From: Clostridia bacterium
GTDB lineage: Bacteria; Bacillota; Clostridia; UMGS1883; UMGS1540
NCBI GenBank assembly: GCA_017620205.1
Contig: JAFZQX010000043.1
Coordinates: forward strand, 1 to 56,058
DNA length: 56,058 bases
Direction: 5' to 3'
Position 1 is the first letter of the stretch, and the number at the start of each line of letters is the position of its first letter. Of this stretch, positions 22,677-32,210 are shown piece after piece. Position numbers and translations under genes: made by a program. The notes below the pieces were generated by a model, which worked only from the letters and a program-made list of their open reading frames with translations, made no database searches and was not told where the DNA came from.

Positions 22677-24407
22677 TTATAAATTGTTTTTTTCTTTTAT
22701 AAGACGGTTCAGTGTTTCAAGGTCTCCGTCCTTCATGGATTTTTCTATAAGTTCATTTATCTTTTCTTTTTTAATAACCGCCGCAATCTCTCTGGCCGCC
22801 GCGCTGTTATCTTCATAATTTACGGGTTGTGATAAAGCCGCCGCCGCTTCCGCAACGTCATCTCCCGAAAACTCCGTCATAAAAACCGCAGGATCGTTAA
22901 CTTCGCCTTCCGAAATCCTTTTTACAAGCTTTTTATGCACATCGCTTTCAAAAAGACTTTCATACTGCGGGATTTCGGCCATTGTTTTTTTATCAAACGC
23001 AAAGAGCGAAATAAGCTTGCGCCTTGCCGAAAGCAGTTTTGAAGGTCCCTTTTTGCGGACGTTTAGCGTAACAGATTCGCGGATAATCTCTCTTTTTTCG
23101 CGTTTTTCGTTTCTGCCGCTGTTTTTCCTGACCTGTGTTTCAACCGCCGAAGACGAGATCCCCGTTTTTTCGGCTATTACTTTTGAGTATAAATCGCGCT
23201 CAACGTCACTTTTCGACTGCGCTATTATTTTAGAAGCTTCCGAGGCAAACTCCGCTTTCTGCGTATTGTCCGAAAGGTTAAATTTCTTCTCTAAAACATA
23301 AAGCTTATATTCTATTACGGACTTTGCTTTTTTAGTAAGCTCACGGAAAGCTTCCGCGCCGTTGCGCTTTACGAACTCATCGGGGTCCTTGCCGTCCGGA
23401 AGATTAAGTATTTTAATGTTTACACCGCTGCCGCGGAATACTTCAATAGCCCTGTTTGTGGCGCGAACGCCGGCCTCATCCGTATCGTAGCACAAAATTG
23501 CTTCTTTTACGTATCTTGATATAAGCCGCGCCTGCTCTTCGGTAAAAGCCGTTCCGAGCGACGCCACGGCGTTTTGAATGCCGTATTGATAAAGCATCAA
23601 TACGTCCATATACCCTTCAACTATGATAAGGTTTTCCGGCGATGATTTTCTTGCCAGATTTAACCCGAAAAGGTTTTGACGTTTGTTAAAAACGAGCGTC
23701 TCGTTTGTATTATAATATTTAATTGCGCCTTTGTCTTCAAATATTCTTCCGCCGAAGGCTATAACGTTTCCGCGAACGTCAATGATCGGAAACATAAACC
23801 TGTCACGGAAAACATCGTAAACTCTGCCGCTTTTGCTCTTTCCGCATACGCCCGCAAGCACCATATCTTCTTTTTTATAGCCGAGCGACGATAAGTGCTT
23901 CGTGAGACTGTCCCATGAATCGGGCGCGTAGCCGAGTCCGAAAACATTGACCATTTTTTCGGAAATAGCGCGTTTTTTTATATAATCCAAAGCCTTCTTA
24001 CTTTTGCCGGATATAAGCTGCGCTCTGAAAAACTTTGCGGCGTCCGTATTAATGTTAATTAAGGTTTGTTTTTTTTCGTGTCTTTCTCTGTCCTGCGCCG
24101 CGAATCCCGTTTCCGGAATAGTAATATTTGCGCGCTGCGCAAGATATTTTACGGCGTCTATAAAATCAAGATTTTCAGCGGCTTCTATAAAGCTTATTAT
24201 GTTGCCGCCCGCCCCGCAGCCGAAGCAATAGTAAAGCTGCATATCGGGAGAAATGTGAAAAGAGGGCGTCTTTTCGTTATGAAACGGGCACAGACCTACA
24301 AGCGAGCCGCCGCTTCTTTTAAGCTCGGTATACTTTGCGGCAATCTCGGTTAAATCATTTGCGGAAATAATTTCCGAAATAATACTCTCCGGTATATGCT
24401 CTGCCAT
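22677..24407 (-). CDS. dnaG: DNA primase
   Basis: The 576-residue primase has a CHC2 zinc-binding domain near the N-terminus (CPFHNEKTPSFHISPDMQLYYCFGC), the central catalytic RNA-polymerase part, and a Toprim segment around EGYMDVLMLYQYGIQNAVASLG with the acidic residues that bind metal. The C-terminal helicase-binding domain is divergent and shorter than in E. coli. ATG at 24407 is used: GGAGAGGAG lies just before it, whereas an in-frame TTG at 24422 would lie within that ribosome site. It is upstream of rpoD. Confidence 0.97.
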   Translation of the reverse strand: MAEHIPESIISEIISANDLTEIAAKYTELKRSGGSLVGLCPFHNEKTPSFHISPDMQLYYCFGCGAGGNIISFIEAAENLDFIDAVKYLAQRANITIPETGFAAQDRERHEKKQTLININTDAAKFFRAQLISGKSKKALDYIKKRAISEKMVNVFGLGYAPDSWDSLTKHLSSLGYKKEDMVLAGVCGKSKSGRVYDVFRDRFMFPIIDVRGNVIAFGGRIFEDKGAIKYYNTNETLVFNKRQNLFGLNLARKSSPENLIIVEGYMDVLMLYQYGIQNAVASLGTAFTEEQARLISRYVKEAILCYDTDEAGVRATNRAIEVFRGSGVNIKILNLPDGKDPDEFVKRNGAEAFRELTKKAKSVIEYKLYVLEKKFNLSDNTQKAEFASEASKIIAQSKSDVERDLYSKVIAEKTGISSSAVETQVRKNSGRNEKREKREIIRESVTLNVRKKGPSKLLSARRKLISLFAFDKKTMAEIPQYESLFESDVHKKLVKRISEGEVNDPAVFMTEFSGDDVAEAAAALSQPVNYEDNSAAAREIAAVIKKEKINELIEKSMKDGDLETLNRLIKEKNNL

Positions 24408-24422
24408 TTTCTCCTCTCCCAA

Positions 24423-24687
24423 TACAAATAATCTACATGTTAATTTTTCGACAGAATAAGTATAATTCCTTCTTTTTTCTTAAAATTTCCGCAGTTTTAA
24501 GCAGTTTTGCCGTCTTTTAAATTCTGTCCCAAATTTACAAAAATATACAATTTAAAACATCGGTACAAAACCGCAAGTTTTTGTGGTCTATCCGTTTCAA
24601 CCGAACGGCAAAGCGGATTTTAACCGCCGCGTGTTCTAAAAAGCAGGAATCCGCCGCTTTAAGAAGCGTGGGGCATCACAAGTGAGG
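24423..24687. other. Intergenic region between dgt and dnaG
   Basis: A 265-base stretch without a gene. It must hold the dnaG-rpoD promoter: a TTATACT-like -10 candidate lies about 60 bases before dnaG, but no clear -35 was found. The part near dgt holds stem-forming sequence (for example AAAGCGGCGGATT pairing with AATCCGCTTT on the minus strand) without a good U tract. A TGTCCCA copy also occurs here. Confidence 0.4.
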
Positions 24688-25692
24688 TTACATCTTATCA
24701 ATGCTTTTAGGTATAAATATTTTTGTATAAACGTAAATAGCGTACTGATCCGTCATTCCGGCTATGTAATCCGTAACCATTTCTTCAACCGTAAATCCCT
24801 TATCTTTAAGCTCTTTATAAAACGGCACTTCTTCGGGGTATTCCGTAAAATACTCAAAAAGCGATTTAATTATACGTTTTGCTTTCCATTCCTCCGTTGA
24901 CCGTTGATCGCCGACGATATATACGTTATCAAACATATATTTACGGAGGTTGTCCATTGCTTTCTGCACGTTTTCGCTCATTTTTATTTCGGGCTTTTCC
25001 GTGCTTGTCCTTATTATATCTTTTATCATTGTGTCAATACGCTTTGCGTGCGTATCGCCCAAAACGTCTATACAGTCTTTGGGTAAATCTGTTGTTTTTA
25101 TAATTTTCGCGCGGAGCGCATCGTCAATATCGTGGTTTATATAGGCTATTCTGTCCGCGTAGCGGAGTATCTGCCCCTCAAGCGTCTCAGGCATTTCACT
25201 GCCCGTGTGGTGCGCTATGCCGTCAAGCACTTCAAAAGTTAAGTTCAGCCCTTTTCCGTCCTCCAGGAGCTCACATACGCGAACGCTCTGCTCATTGTGC
25301 TTAAAGCCGCCCGCACACAAGTCATTTAGCATTCTCTCGCCCGAGTGACCGAAGGGCGTATGACCCAAATCGTGGCCGAGCGCCATCGCCTCCGTTAAAT
25401 CCTCATTTAACATAAGAGAGCGTGCAATAGTTCTGGCTATCTGCGCAACCTCTAAGGTATGAGTAAGTCTTGTTCTGAAATGGTCGCCGTCCGGAGCTAT
25501 GAAAACCTGCGTTTTGTGCTTTAAACGGCGAAACGCTTTTGAATGAATTATTTTGTCTCTGTCGCGCTGATATTCCGTTCTTATCTCACATTTTTCCGAA
25601 GGAAATTTGCGTCCTTTTGTGTTTGCGGCAAGGGTGGCGAACGGTGACAAAAGCTTTTTTTCGTTTTCTTCAAGTCTTTCGCGGATATTCAT
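24688..25692 (-). CDS. dgt: Deoxyguanosinetriphosphate triphosphohydrolase-like HD protein
   Basis: The 334-residue HD-domain protein has the N-terminal EIRTEYQRDRDKIIHSKAFRRLKHKTQVF signature, the metal-binding histidines in RTRLTHTLEVAQIART and the HD motif in MALGHDLGHTPFGHSGERML. These are diagnostic of the dGTPase family (type 2/Firmicutes length). It hydrolyses dNTPs to nucleosides and tripolyphosphate. It lies 32 bases after ispA on the same strand. Substrate specificity for dGTP cannot be proven from sequence. Confidence 0.92.
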   Translation of the reverse strand: MNIRERLEENEKKLLSPFATLAANTKGRKFPSEKCEIRTEYQRDRDKIIHSKAFRRLKHKTQVFIAPDGDHFRTRLTHTLEVAQIARTIARSLMLNEDLTEAMALGHDLGHTPFGHSGERMLNDLCAGGFKHNEQSVRVCELLEDGKGLNLTFEVLDGIAHHTGSEMPETLEGQILRYADRIAYINHDIDDALRAKIIKTTDLPKDCIDVLGDTHAKRIDTMIKDIIRTSTEKPEIKMSENVQKAMDNLRKYMFDNVYIVGDQRSTEEWKAKRIIKSLFEYFTEYPEEVPFYKELKDKGFTVEEMVTDYIAGMTDQYAIYVYTKIFIPKSIDKM

Positions 25693-25724
25693 AGAAACAC
25701 TCTCCTTTAAGCAGTTGCTTAAGA

Positions 25725-26573
25725 TTAGTATTTTCTGTCAATCAGAATTTTGGCAAGGGTACGAAGATCGTCCGCCTTGTCTCCCAAAAATTCAAGAGAT
25801 TTTTCGGCGCGCTCCGTAAGCTGCGTTATCATATTCTCCGCCTTTTCTATGCTCATATATTTAAGTATTGTCGATTTCTCGTTCTTCTCATCGCTGCCTA
25901 TTGGTTTGCCGAGCGTCGCCTCGTCCGACGTGATATCCAGTATATCGTCGCGTATCTGAAATGCAACGCCTACGCATCTTGCGTATTCGTCAAACTCATC
26001 TCCCGCGCCGCCCGCCGCAGCCGCGCCGAGAGCCGCCGCCGCGCGGAGCATATCGCTTGTCTTTCTCTCGTACATATTTATAACTTTTACAACGTTGTCG
26101 GGCTTTTCCATATCAAGCGCCTGGCCCAAAACCATGCCGTGCGCGCCCGCCATATATGACAAAATGCCCGTCGCAAGGCTCTTGCTCTCTGCTGGAAGAC
26201 GCGCGGAGCTTATCGCATAAAACGCTTCGGTTAAAAGCCCATCGCCCGCGAGTATTGCCATAGCCTCACCGAAAACCTTGTGGTTTGTCGGTTTGCCGCG
26301 GCGAAGATCGTCATTGTCCATAGCGGGCAAATCGTCATGAATCAAAGAATATGTATGCACCATCTCAACCGCCGCCGCAAAATGCAAAGCGTCCTTTGCT
26401 TCGCCGCCGAGCGCTTCGCAGCATAGTATCGCGATAAGCGGACGTATTCTCTTTCCGCCGCAGGATATGCTGTAATTCATAGCTTTAAAAACGGGGTTTT
26501 TTTCGTCCTTTTTAAAATAATCTAAAATAAAATCGTCCGCGAGTTTTATTCTCTCTTTTAATCTGTCTGTCAA
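25725..26573 (-). CDS. ispA: Polyprenyl (farnesyl/geranylgeranyl) diphosphate synthase
   Basis: The 282-residue protein has both aspartate-rich motifs: first DDLPAMDNDDLRRGKPTNHKVFG (metal and allyl site), second FQIRDDILDITSDEATLGKP. Family length and the residues before the first motif fit a farnesyl-type synthase that supplies undecaprenyl and quinone precursors. It overlaps xseB by four bases. The neighbouring dxr and uppS belong to the same isoprenoid route, so their clustering on this strand is functional. Confidence 0.94.
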   Translation of the reverse strand: MTDRLKERIKLADDFILDYFKKDEKNPVFKAMNYSISCGGKRIRPLIAILCCEALGGEAKDALHFAAAVEMVHTYSLIHDDLPAMDNDDLRRGKPTNHKVFGEAMAILAGDGLLTEAFYAISSARLPAESKSLATGILSYMAGAHGMVLGQALDMEKPDNVVKVINMYERKTSDMLRAAAALGAAAAGGAGDEFDEYARCVGVAFQIRDDILDITSDEATLGKPIGSDEKNEKSTILKYMSIEKAENMITQLTERAEKSLEFLGDKADDLRTLAKILIDRKY

Positions 26574-26788
26574 GATTTATCACCCTCAAAATCAGTTTCT
26601 TCCGTTTCGGTTATCTTTGTTATGCGCTGCCGCGCCTTTAAAAGAGACAAGCGGCACTCCTTTATAAGCGCCATGCCCTCTTCGAATTTGTCTATCGATT
26701 TATCAAGCCCCAGGCTGTCGCCTTCAAGCTCTGCTATTATCTTTTCAAGCTTTTCCATAGAAGCTTCAAATGTTTTTTCAACTGCCAT
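26570..26788 (-). CDS. xseB: Exodeoxyribonuclease VII small subunit
   Basis: A 72-residue helical protein with the family pattern FEASMEKLEKIIAELEGDSLGLDKSIDKFEEGMALIKECRLSL. It forms the multi-copy partner of XseA in exonuclease VII. ATG directly follows the xseA stop (TAAATG) and its end overlaps ispA, so the three genes are translated together. Confidence 0.95.
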   Translation of the reverse strand: MAVEKTFEASMEKLEKIIAELEGDSLGLDKSIDKFEEGMALIKECRLSLLKARQRITKITETEETDFEGDKS

Positions 26789-27982
26789 TTATTCCACCTC
26801 CAAGACTTCGCACTTAAGTTTGCCGTCCGCAAGTCTTACATCTATTCTATCGTCTTTTTTGACTTGTTTTTTCGTTTTTATTATTCCGCCGTCCGCATCT
26901 GTAACCGCGGCATATCCTCTTCCCAAAATCTTTAAAGGGCTTAAAGCGTCAAGCTTTGCACCGCACTCCGAAAGACGCATATCGCCTTCCATAAGACTTT
27001 TTTCGGCTTTGTGCGTTAAATCCGACATTATCATATCAAGACGCTGTTCGTTTTCATCAAGTCTGTGCATTATTGTTTTTGCCGAAACGGTTTTTTCCGC
27101 AGTTTCAAGCTGTGCTTCAGACAATTTGTATTTGCCGTCCATAACGGTTTTTATATGGTTTGCCGCGCCCGAAAGCGAAGCTAAAACCTCACTCAAATCA
27201 GGCACCGCGAGCTCCGCCGCCGCAGAGGGCGTCGGCGCTCTTAAATCCGCCGCGAAGTCGCATATTGTAAAATCGGTCTCGTGACCGACCGCAGAAATTA
27301 CGGGAATCTCACTTGCGGCTACAGCGCGCGCCGTTACCTCCTCGTTAAACGCCCAAAGGTCCTCAATAGAGCCGCCGCCGCGGCCCACTATAAGCACATC
27401 CGCGCTCTTTGTATCGTTAAAATATTTTATAGCCGCGGCTATCTCATCCGCCGCGCCCGCACCCTGTACCAAAACAGGGAATATGCGTATATCGCACACA
27501 AAGCGGCGCGACAAAACGTTTATAATATCTCTTACAGCCGCACCCGTCGCGCTTGTTATAACGCCTACCGTAGACGGATACTGCGGTAAAGGCTTTTTGC
27601 GGCTATCTTCAAAAAGGCCTTCTTTTTTGAGCTTTTCGCGAAGCTGTTCAAAAGCGAGATATAAATCCCCCACGCCTTCGGGGCGCATTTCGTTTATATA
27701 AAGCTGATACTGACCGTCGCGCTCGTAAACCGATACTTTTCCGCGCGCCAGAACACTCATGCCGTCCTCCGGCTTAAAGCGCAGCGACATATTGGCGCCT
27801 TTAAACATAACCGCGCGTATGGCGCCGCCGGCGTCTTTAAGGCTCATATACATGTGTCCCGAATAGTGATGCTTAAAGTTTGATATTTCGCCTTTTATCC
27901 AAATATCCGAAAGGATTTCATCGCAGTCCATCCGCGATTTTATATACGCGTTTATCTGCGAAACGGTTGCAACTTTTTCCAT
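26789..27982 (-). CDS. xseA: Exodeoxyribonuclease VII large subunit
   Basis: The 397-residue protein has an N-terminal OB fold (VSQINAYIKSRMDCDEILSDIWIKGEISNFKHHYSGHMYMSLKD) and the catalytic region with TSATGAAVRDIINVLSRR, VGRGGGSIEDLWAFNEE, ISAVGHETDFTICDFAADLRAPTPSAAAE. It degrades single-stranded DNA with XseB. ATG at 27982 is preferred to an in-frame TTG at 27994; it begins one base after the nusB stop. The ribosome site is weak, suggesting coupling to nusB. Confidence 0.95.
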   Translation of the reverse strand: MEKVATVSQINAYIKSRMDCDEILSDIWIKGEISNFKHHYSGHMYMSLKDAGGAIRAVMFKGANMSLRFKPEDGMSVLARGKVSVYERDGQYQLYINEMRPEGVGDLYLAFEQLREKLKKEGLFEDSRKKPLPQYPSTVGVITSATGAAVRDIINVLSRRFVCDIRIFPVLVQGAGAADEIAAAIKYFNDTKSADVLIVGRGGGSIEDLWAFNEEVTARAVAASEIPVISAVGHETDFTICDFAADLRAPTPSAAAELAVPDLSEVLASLSGAANHIKTVMDGKYKLSEAQLETAEKTVSAKTIMHRLDENEQRLDMIMSDLTHKAEKSLMEGDMRLSECGAKLDALSPLKILGRGYAAVTDADGGIIKTKKQVKKDDRIDVRLADGKLKCEVLEVE

Positions 27983-27983
27983 A

Positions 27984-28427
27984 CTACTTACCAAGCTTCT
28001 CTATGGCAGAGCCCAGCGCGCCGTTTACAAAAGACGCGCACTCCTGCCCTTCATAGCGTTTTGCAAGCTCTACCGCTTCGTTTGCGGCAACGCCCGTGGG
28101 GATATCGTCCATATACATTATCTCAAAAAGCGCGAGGCGCAAAGCGGCTAAAGAAACCTTTGAAATACGCGAAACGTCCCAGTCCTTAAGGTTTTCTTTT
28201 ATAATGCCGTCAAGCTCCTCCTGTTTGCCCAAAACGCCGTCTACAACCTTTTTGACATATTCATTATCCTTACCCGTAGGCTCATTTAAAAAGGCTTTTT
28301 CTTCCTCAATTACAGGCTTTTTAACCTCTTCAAAGTATCTTAAAAGATACTCTTCGGGCTCCATTTTATTTATAAGCGATTCGAAAATTATTCTGAAAGT
28401 ATCTTCTCTTGCGTTTTTTCTGCTCAT
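27984..28427 (-). CDS. nusB: Transcription antitermination factor NusB
   Basis: A 147-residue helical RNA-binding protein that helps rRNA transcription through boxA. It starts MSRKNAREDTFRIIFESL and has the core YVKKVVDGVLGKQEELDGIIKENLKDWDVSRISKVSLAALRLALFEIMYMDDIPTGVAANEAVELAKRYE, which is diagnostic. The ATG at 28427 is chosen over a GTG at 28445 because GGAAAGG sits just before it. It is followed by xseA. Confidence 0.95.
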   Translation of the reverse strand: MSRKNAREDTFRIIFESLINKMEPEEYLLRYFEEVKKPVIEEEKAFLNEPTGKDNEYVKKVVDGVLGKQEELDGIIKENLKDWDVSRISKVSLAALRLALFEIMYMDDIPTGVAANEAVELAKRYEGQECASFVNGALGSAIEKLGK

Positions 28428-28452
28428 ATGCGTCCGCCTTTCCACTCATATC

Positions 28453-29454
28453 TTAAAACAGTTTCGTTATATCGGAATATGTTATAAATAACATCAGCGC
28501 TATTAAAAGCATAAAGCCTATCATGTGGACATATCCTTCAACTTCGGGTTTTAGCTGTTTGCCGCCGCGCAGAATCTCTATAAGCACAAATATAACTCTT
28601 CCTCCGTCAAGCGCGGGAAAGGGCAGCATGTTCATAACGCCGAGGTTTACGGCGATTAAAGCGGCAAGACTCAAAACATCCAAAATACCGTATTTTGCCG
28701 CCTTGCTTATTTCTCCGACTATTCCAACGGGGCCCGACATCTCGTTTACCGGTACTCTTCCGAAAATAAGCTCTTTCAAAGATACATACACCGCTTTAAC
28801 AATAAATATTGTATTATAAAACGCGCTGTGTAAAACTATTCCCGGCGCAGGCTTTTCAAGTTCGGGTTTAAAGCCCAAAATATACCGTCCGTCATCATTT
28901 TTCGGCGTTATATTAAAAGTTTTTATTTCGCCGCCGCGGGAAACGGTAATGTCAATCGGATTTCCGCCGTTTAAATAAAGGTCAAGCGATATATCGCTGT
29001 AAATATTGACCTTTGAGCCGCCGACGCGGACTATCCTGTCGCCCGGCATGATTCCCGCCTCTGCGGCAGGTGAGTTTTCACTTACACTTTTTACAACGGG
29101 CGTTGCTATACCGGAGGCAAAACTGAAAATAAAAATGTATATAATAAAGCCTAAAAGTATATTCATTGCCGCGCCCGCGACAAGAACAATTATTCTTTTC
29201 CACGCTTTAGCGTTGCAAAACGCGCGCGGACTGTCAGAGCTGCCGTCTTCTCCTTCAAGCTTTACAAAGCCGCCTATGGGAAACGCGCGCAGACTATACT
29301 GCGTTTCGCCCTTTTTCTTTTTAAAAATCGCGGGGCCCATACCTATTGAGAACTCATGCACAAGTATATTAAAAGATTTTGCCGCCGTGAAATGACCGAA
29401 CTCATGTATAAAAATCAAAAGCCCGAATATAAGAATCGCATATACTGCGGTCAT
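28453..29454 (-). CDS. rseP: RIP zinc metalloprotease RseP (site-2 protease)
   Basis: The 333-residue membrane protease carries the HEFGH zinc motif in the first membrane segment (H17-H21), a single PDZ domain (about residues 110-190; ENSPAAEAGIMPGDRIVRVGG) and the LDGG motif in the third membrane segment (PFPALDGGRVIF). It cuts membrane-bound anti-sigma factors and signal peptides. It overlaps dxr by four bases, as in many bacteria where rseP follows dxr and cdsA. Confidence 0.95.
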   Translation of the reverse strand: MTAVYAILIFGLLIFIHEFGHFTAAKSFNILVHEFSIGMGPAIFKKKKGETQYSLRAFPIGGFVKLEGEDGSSDSPRAFCNAKAWKRIIVLVAGAAMNILLGFIIYIFIFSFASGIATPVVKSVSENSPAAEAGIMPGDRIVRVGGSKVNIYSDISLDLYLNGGNPIDITVSRGGEIKTFNITPKNDDGRYILGFKPELEKPAPGIVLHSAFYNTIFIVKAVYVSLKELIFGRVPVNEMSGPVGIVGEISKAAKYGILDVLSLAALIAVNLGVMNMLPFPALDGGRVIFVLIEILRGGKQLKPEVEGYVHMIGFMLLIALMLFITYSDITKLF

Positions 29455-30593
29455 ACTGTTTTACCTCTTTCCAAAACGCACCTGCGTGCCGCCAAATCGC
29501 TTTCTATTATAGTTTCAAGCGAAGGGTTTTTTACCGTTTTATACTTTGACATAGCGTATTCTACAAGGCGCGCTATATCTCCGAAAGTACATTTGCCCGA
29601 CAAAAACTCCGATACCGACGCTTCATTTGCGCCGTTAAATACTGCGGGCATTGTGCCGCCTTCGCCTATTGCGTCAAACGCAAGCGCGAGACCGCGGAAA
29701 GTTTCCGTATCAGGCTTTGCGAAGGTCAGCGGAGGAATTGAAAGAAAGTCTAAAGCGCTTGCGGGGTTTTCAAGTCTTTCGGGATAGTTTAACGCGTACG
29801 CTATAGGTATTCTCATATCGGTTGTGCCAAGCTGTGCCAAAACGGAATTATCCGTAAATTCCACCATTGAATGCACTATGCTCTGGCGGTGAATGAGCAC
29901 CTGGATCTGAGAAGGTTTTACACCGAAAAGGCGCACCGCTTCTATAACCTCAAGGCCTTTGTTTATAAGCGTTGCGCTGTCAATAGTTATTTTTGAGCCC
30001 ATGCTCCAGTTTGGGTGATTTAAAGCGTCTTCTACGGTCGCGTTTTCAATTTCGGCTGCAGTTTTGCCGAAAAACGGACCGCCGGACGCCGTAAGTAAAA
30101 TCTTTCTTACCGATTTGCCCTCATCACGGATACATTGAAAAATAGCTCCGTGTTCGCTGTCAACCGGTAATATTTTTATATTATGCTCCGCAGCTTCGCG
30201 ATTTATTATATCGCCTGCGCAGACCATTGTTTCCTTATTTGCGAGAGCAATGTCGCATCCTGCGCGGATTGCTCTTATAGTAGGTTTTATTCCTATGCTT
30301 CCGGAGAGCGCCGTAAGCGTTATATCGCCTTCTTCCGCGACTTCGCAAACGCCTTCTTCGCCCGAGAGCACCTTTGTGTCCGTATCTGCAACGGCAATTT
30401 TAAGTTCTTTTGCTTTGTCCTCCGAAAAAAGCGCTGCCTTTTGAGGTTTTAAGCGCCTTATCTGCTCTTCTATAAGCTTTACATTGGAATTTGCCGCAAG
30501 CGCGGAAACGCAAAGCGTTCCGGAATTTTCTATTACATTGAGCGCCTGGGTGCCTATAGACCCCGTGCTGCCCAAAATGCTTACTCTTTTCAT
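29451..30593 (-). CDS. dxr: 1-deoxy-D-xylulose 5-phosphate reductoisomerase
   Basis: The 380-residue enzyme makes MEP, the first dedicated isoprenoid intermediate. It has the NADPH-binding GSTGSIGTQALNVIE, the LANKETMVCAG motif, PVDSEHGAIFQC (metal site) and a SGGPF segment, followed by the MGSKITIDSATLINKGLEVIEA motif. All parts are present. It lies between cdsA and rseP in the classic uppS-cdsA-dxr-rseP order. Confidence 0.96.
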   Translation of the reverse strand: MKRVSILGSTGSIGTQALNVIENSGTLCVSALAANSNVKLIEEQIRRLKPQKAALFSEDKAKELKIAVADTDTKVLSGEEGVCEVAEEGDITLTALSGSIGIKPTIRAIRAGCDIALANKETMVCAGDIINREAAEHNIKILPVDSEHGAIFQCIRDEGKSVRKILLTASGGPFFGKTAAEIENATVEDALNHPNWSMGSKITIDSATLINKGLEVIEAVRLFGVKPSQIQVLIHRQSIVHSMVEFTDNSVLAQLGTTDMRIPIAYALNYPERLENPASALDFLSIPPLTFAKPDTETFRGLALAFDAIGEGGTMPAVFNGANEASVSEFLSGKCTFGDIARLVEYAMSKYKTVKNPSLETIIESDLAARRCVLERGKTV

Positions 30594-30611
30594 AAGTAGT
30601 TATCCTCGCGT

Positions 30612-31409
30612 TTAATTAAAGATGGGGAAAAACATCACAAAATAATATACAAGCGGCGCAGTAAACAAAATGCTGTCAAATCTGTCTAAGAATCCGCCGT
30701 GGCCGGGCAAAACATTTCCAAAATCTTTTATACTGCACTCGCGCTTGATAATAGACGCGGACAAATCGCCTATCTGTGCCGCAACAGACGACAAGACTCC
30801 GAGCACAACAAGCGGGATAATATTAATCTGCATTCCGAAATACTTGCCGAGAATAAAGCCGTATATCAAAAATCCCAAAACGGCGCCGAGCATACCGCCC
30901 ACAGAGCCTTCTATGGTCTTTTTGGGACTTATCTCGGGCGCAAGTTTGTGTTTTCCCAAAAATCTTCCCGTAAAATACGCGCACGTATCGCTCATACACG
31001 CGCCCACAAACACAGCCCATATAAGATACTTGCCTTTTTCGTCAACGGAGCGCAAAAGCGCTATGTGCCACAGAAAAACAGTTATAAAAATACTCAGGAA
31101 AAATACCGTCGCAACATCTGTAAACTTAATGCTTTTATGAAACGCAAGCAGAGCCGCGAAAAGCACAAAGATGTAAACGCAAAGCGAAAGCGGAATATTT
31201 ATCATTCCGACAAAAAACACAAAGAAGGGCGGTATTAAACCGAGCACAAATAAAACCTTCTTTTTCGTTATGCCGAGAGCGCGAAAAAGCTCGTATAAAA
31301 GTACAATCATGCTGATAAATACAGCAAAGTCAAGCGCCGCTTTGTCCGAAAGCAGAACGGTAACAAGCAAGGCAAGCGCTATGAGTGCTGTAATAATTCT
31401 GTTTAGCAA
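30612..31409 (-). CDS. cdsA: Phosphatidate cytidylyltransferase
   Basis: A 265-residue membrane protein with about seven hydrophobic segments and the C-terminal CDP-diglyceride synthase signature SDTCAYFTGRFLGKHKLAPEISPKKTIEGSVGG, then KDFGNVLPGHGGFLDRFDSILF. It makes CDP-diacylglycerol for phospholipid synthesis. Lies between uppS and dxr on the same strand. Confidence 0.95.
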   Translation of the reverse strand: MLNRIITALIALALLVTVLLSDKAALDFAVFISMIVLLYELFRALGITKKKVLFVLGLIPPFFVFFVGMINIPLSLCVYIFVLFAALLAFHKSIKFTDVATVFFLSIFITVFLWHIALLRSVDEKGKYLIWAVFVGACMSDTCAYFTGRFLGKHKLAPEISPKKTIEGSVGGMLGAVLGFLIYGFILGKYFGMQINIIPLVVLGVLSSVAAQIGDLSASIIKRECSIKDFGNVLPGHGGFLDRFDSILFTAPLVYYFVMFFPIFN

Positions 31410-31472
31410 ATAATAACATTCCTTTCAACGGAAGGATTTTAATCACGCGCAAAGGTGCGTAATTCAGCTTTT

Positions 31473-32210
31473 TTAAAGCGCGCCGAAACGCCTTTGTCTT
31501 TTTTGGTATTCATGTATTGCCTCTAATAAATCATTCTTGGTAAACGCGGGCCACATAACGTTTGAAAACCAATACTCCGAATAAGCAGACTGCCAAACCA
31601 TAAAATTACTGCTCCGCTTCTCGCCACTCGGACGTATAATAAGATCCGGGTCCGGCTGACCTGCGGTATACATAAGAGACGACATTGTGTCTTCCGTAAT
31701 ATCCTCCGGGTTTATCTCTCCGTTTTTTGCTTTTTCAGCCAGCGTTTTCGCAGCGTTTACAATTTCCTGTCTGCCGCCGTAGCTTACCGCAAGATTTAAC
31801 GTAAGCTCTTTTTTATGCGCAGTATGCTTTTCAAGCGCCTCTATTTTTTGAAGAAGACTGTCGCTGAGCATATGGCGCTCGCCTATAACGCGCACCTTTA
31901 CGTCTTTTCCGCGAAGCTCGTCATACGCGCGTTCAAGATATTCGTCCAAAAGGCGCATTAAGGCGTCCACTTCCGCTTTCGGTCTGTTCCAGTTCTCTGT
32001 TGAGAACGCATAGACCGTTACATACGATATACCTATATCGCCGCAGAATGTAGTGATTTCTTTGAACTTTTCCGCGCCGCGGGCATGACCGGCGCTTCTC
32101 GGCAGGCCGCGCCTTTTTGCCCATCTGCCGTTGCCGTCCATAATAATACCGATGTGTTTTGGCAGATGGTCAAAATCAACCTCTGTTTTTTTTCTATGAA
32201 AAAAGCTCAT
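31473..32210 (-). CDS. uppS: Undecaprenyl diphosphate synthase
   Basis: The 245-residue cis-prenyltransferase has the substrate loop IGIIMDGNGRWAKRRGLPRSAGHARGAEKF (catalytic D25) and the C-terminal PDLIIRPSGEKRSSNFMVWQSAYSEYWFSNVMWP. It produces the lipid carrier for cell-wall and surface-polymer synthesis. Its ATG overlaps the frr stop (ATGA). Confidence 0.96.
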   Translation of the reverse strand: MSFFHRKKTEVDFDHLPKHIGIIMDGNGRWAKRRGLPRSAGHARGAEKFKEITTFCGDIGISYVTVYAFSTENWNRPKAEVDALMRLLDEYLERAYDELRGKDVKVRVIGERHMLSDSLLQKIEALEKHTAHKKELTLNLAVSYGGRQEIVNAAKTLAEKAKNGEINPEDITEDTMSSLMYTAGQPDPDLIIRPSGEKRSSNFMVWQSAYSEYWFSNVMWPAFTKNDLLEAIHEYQKRQRRFGAL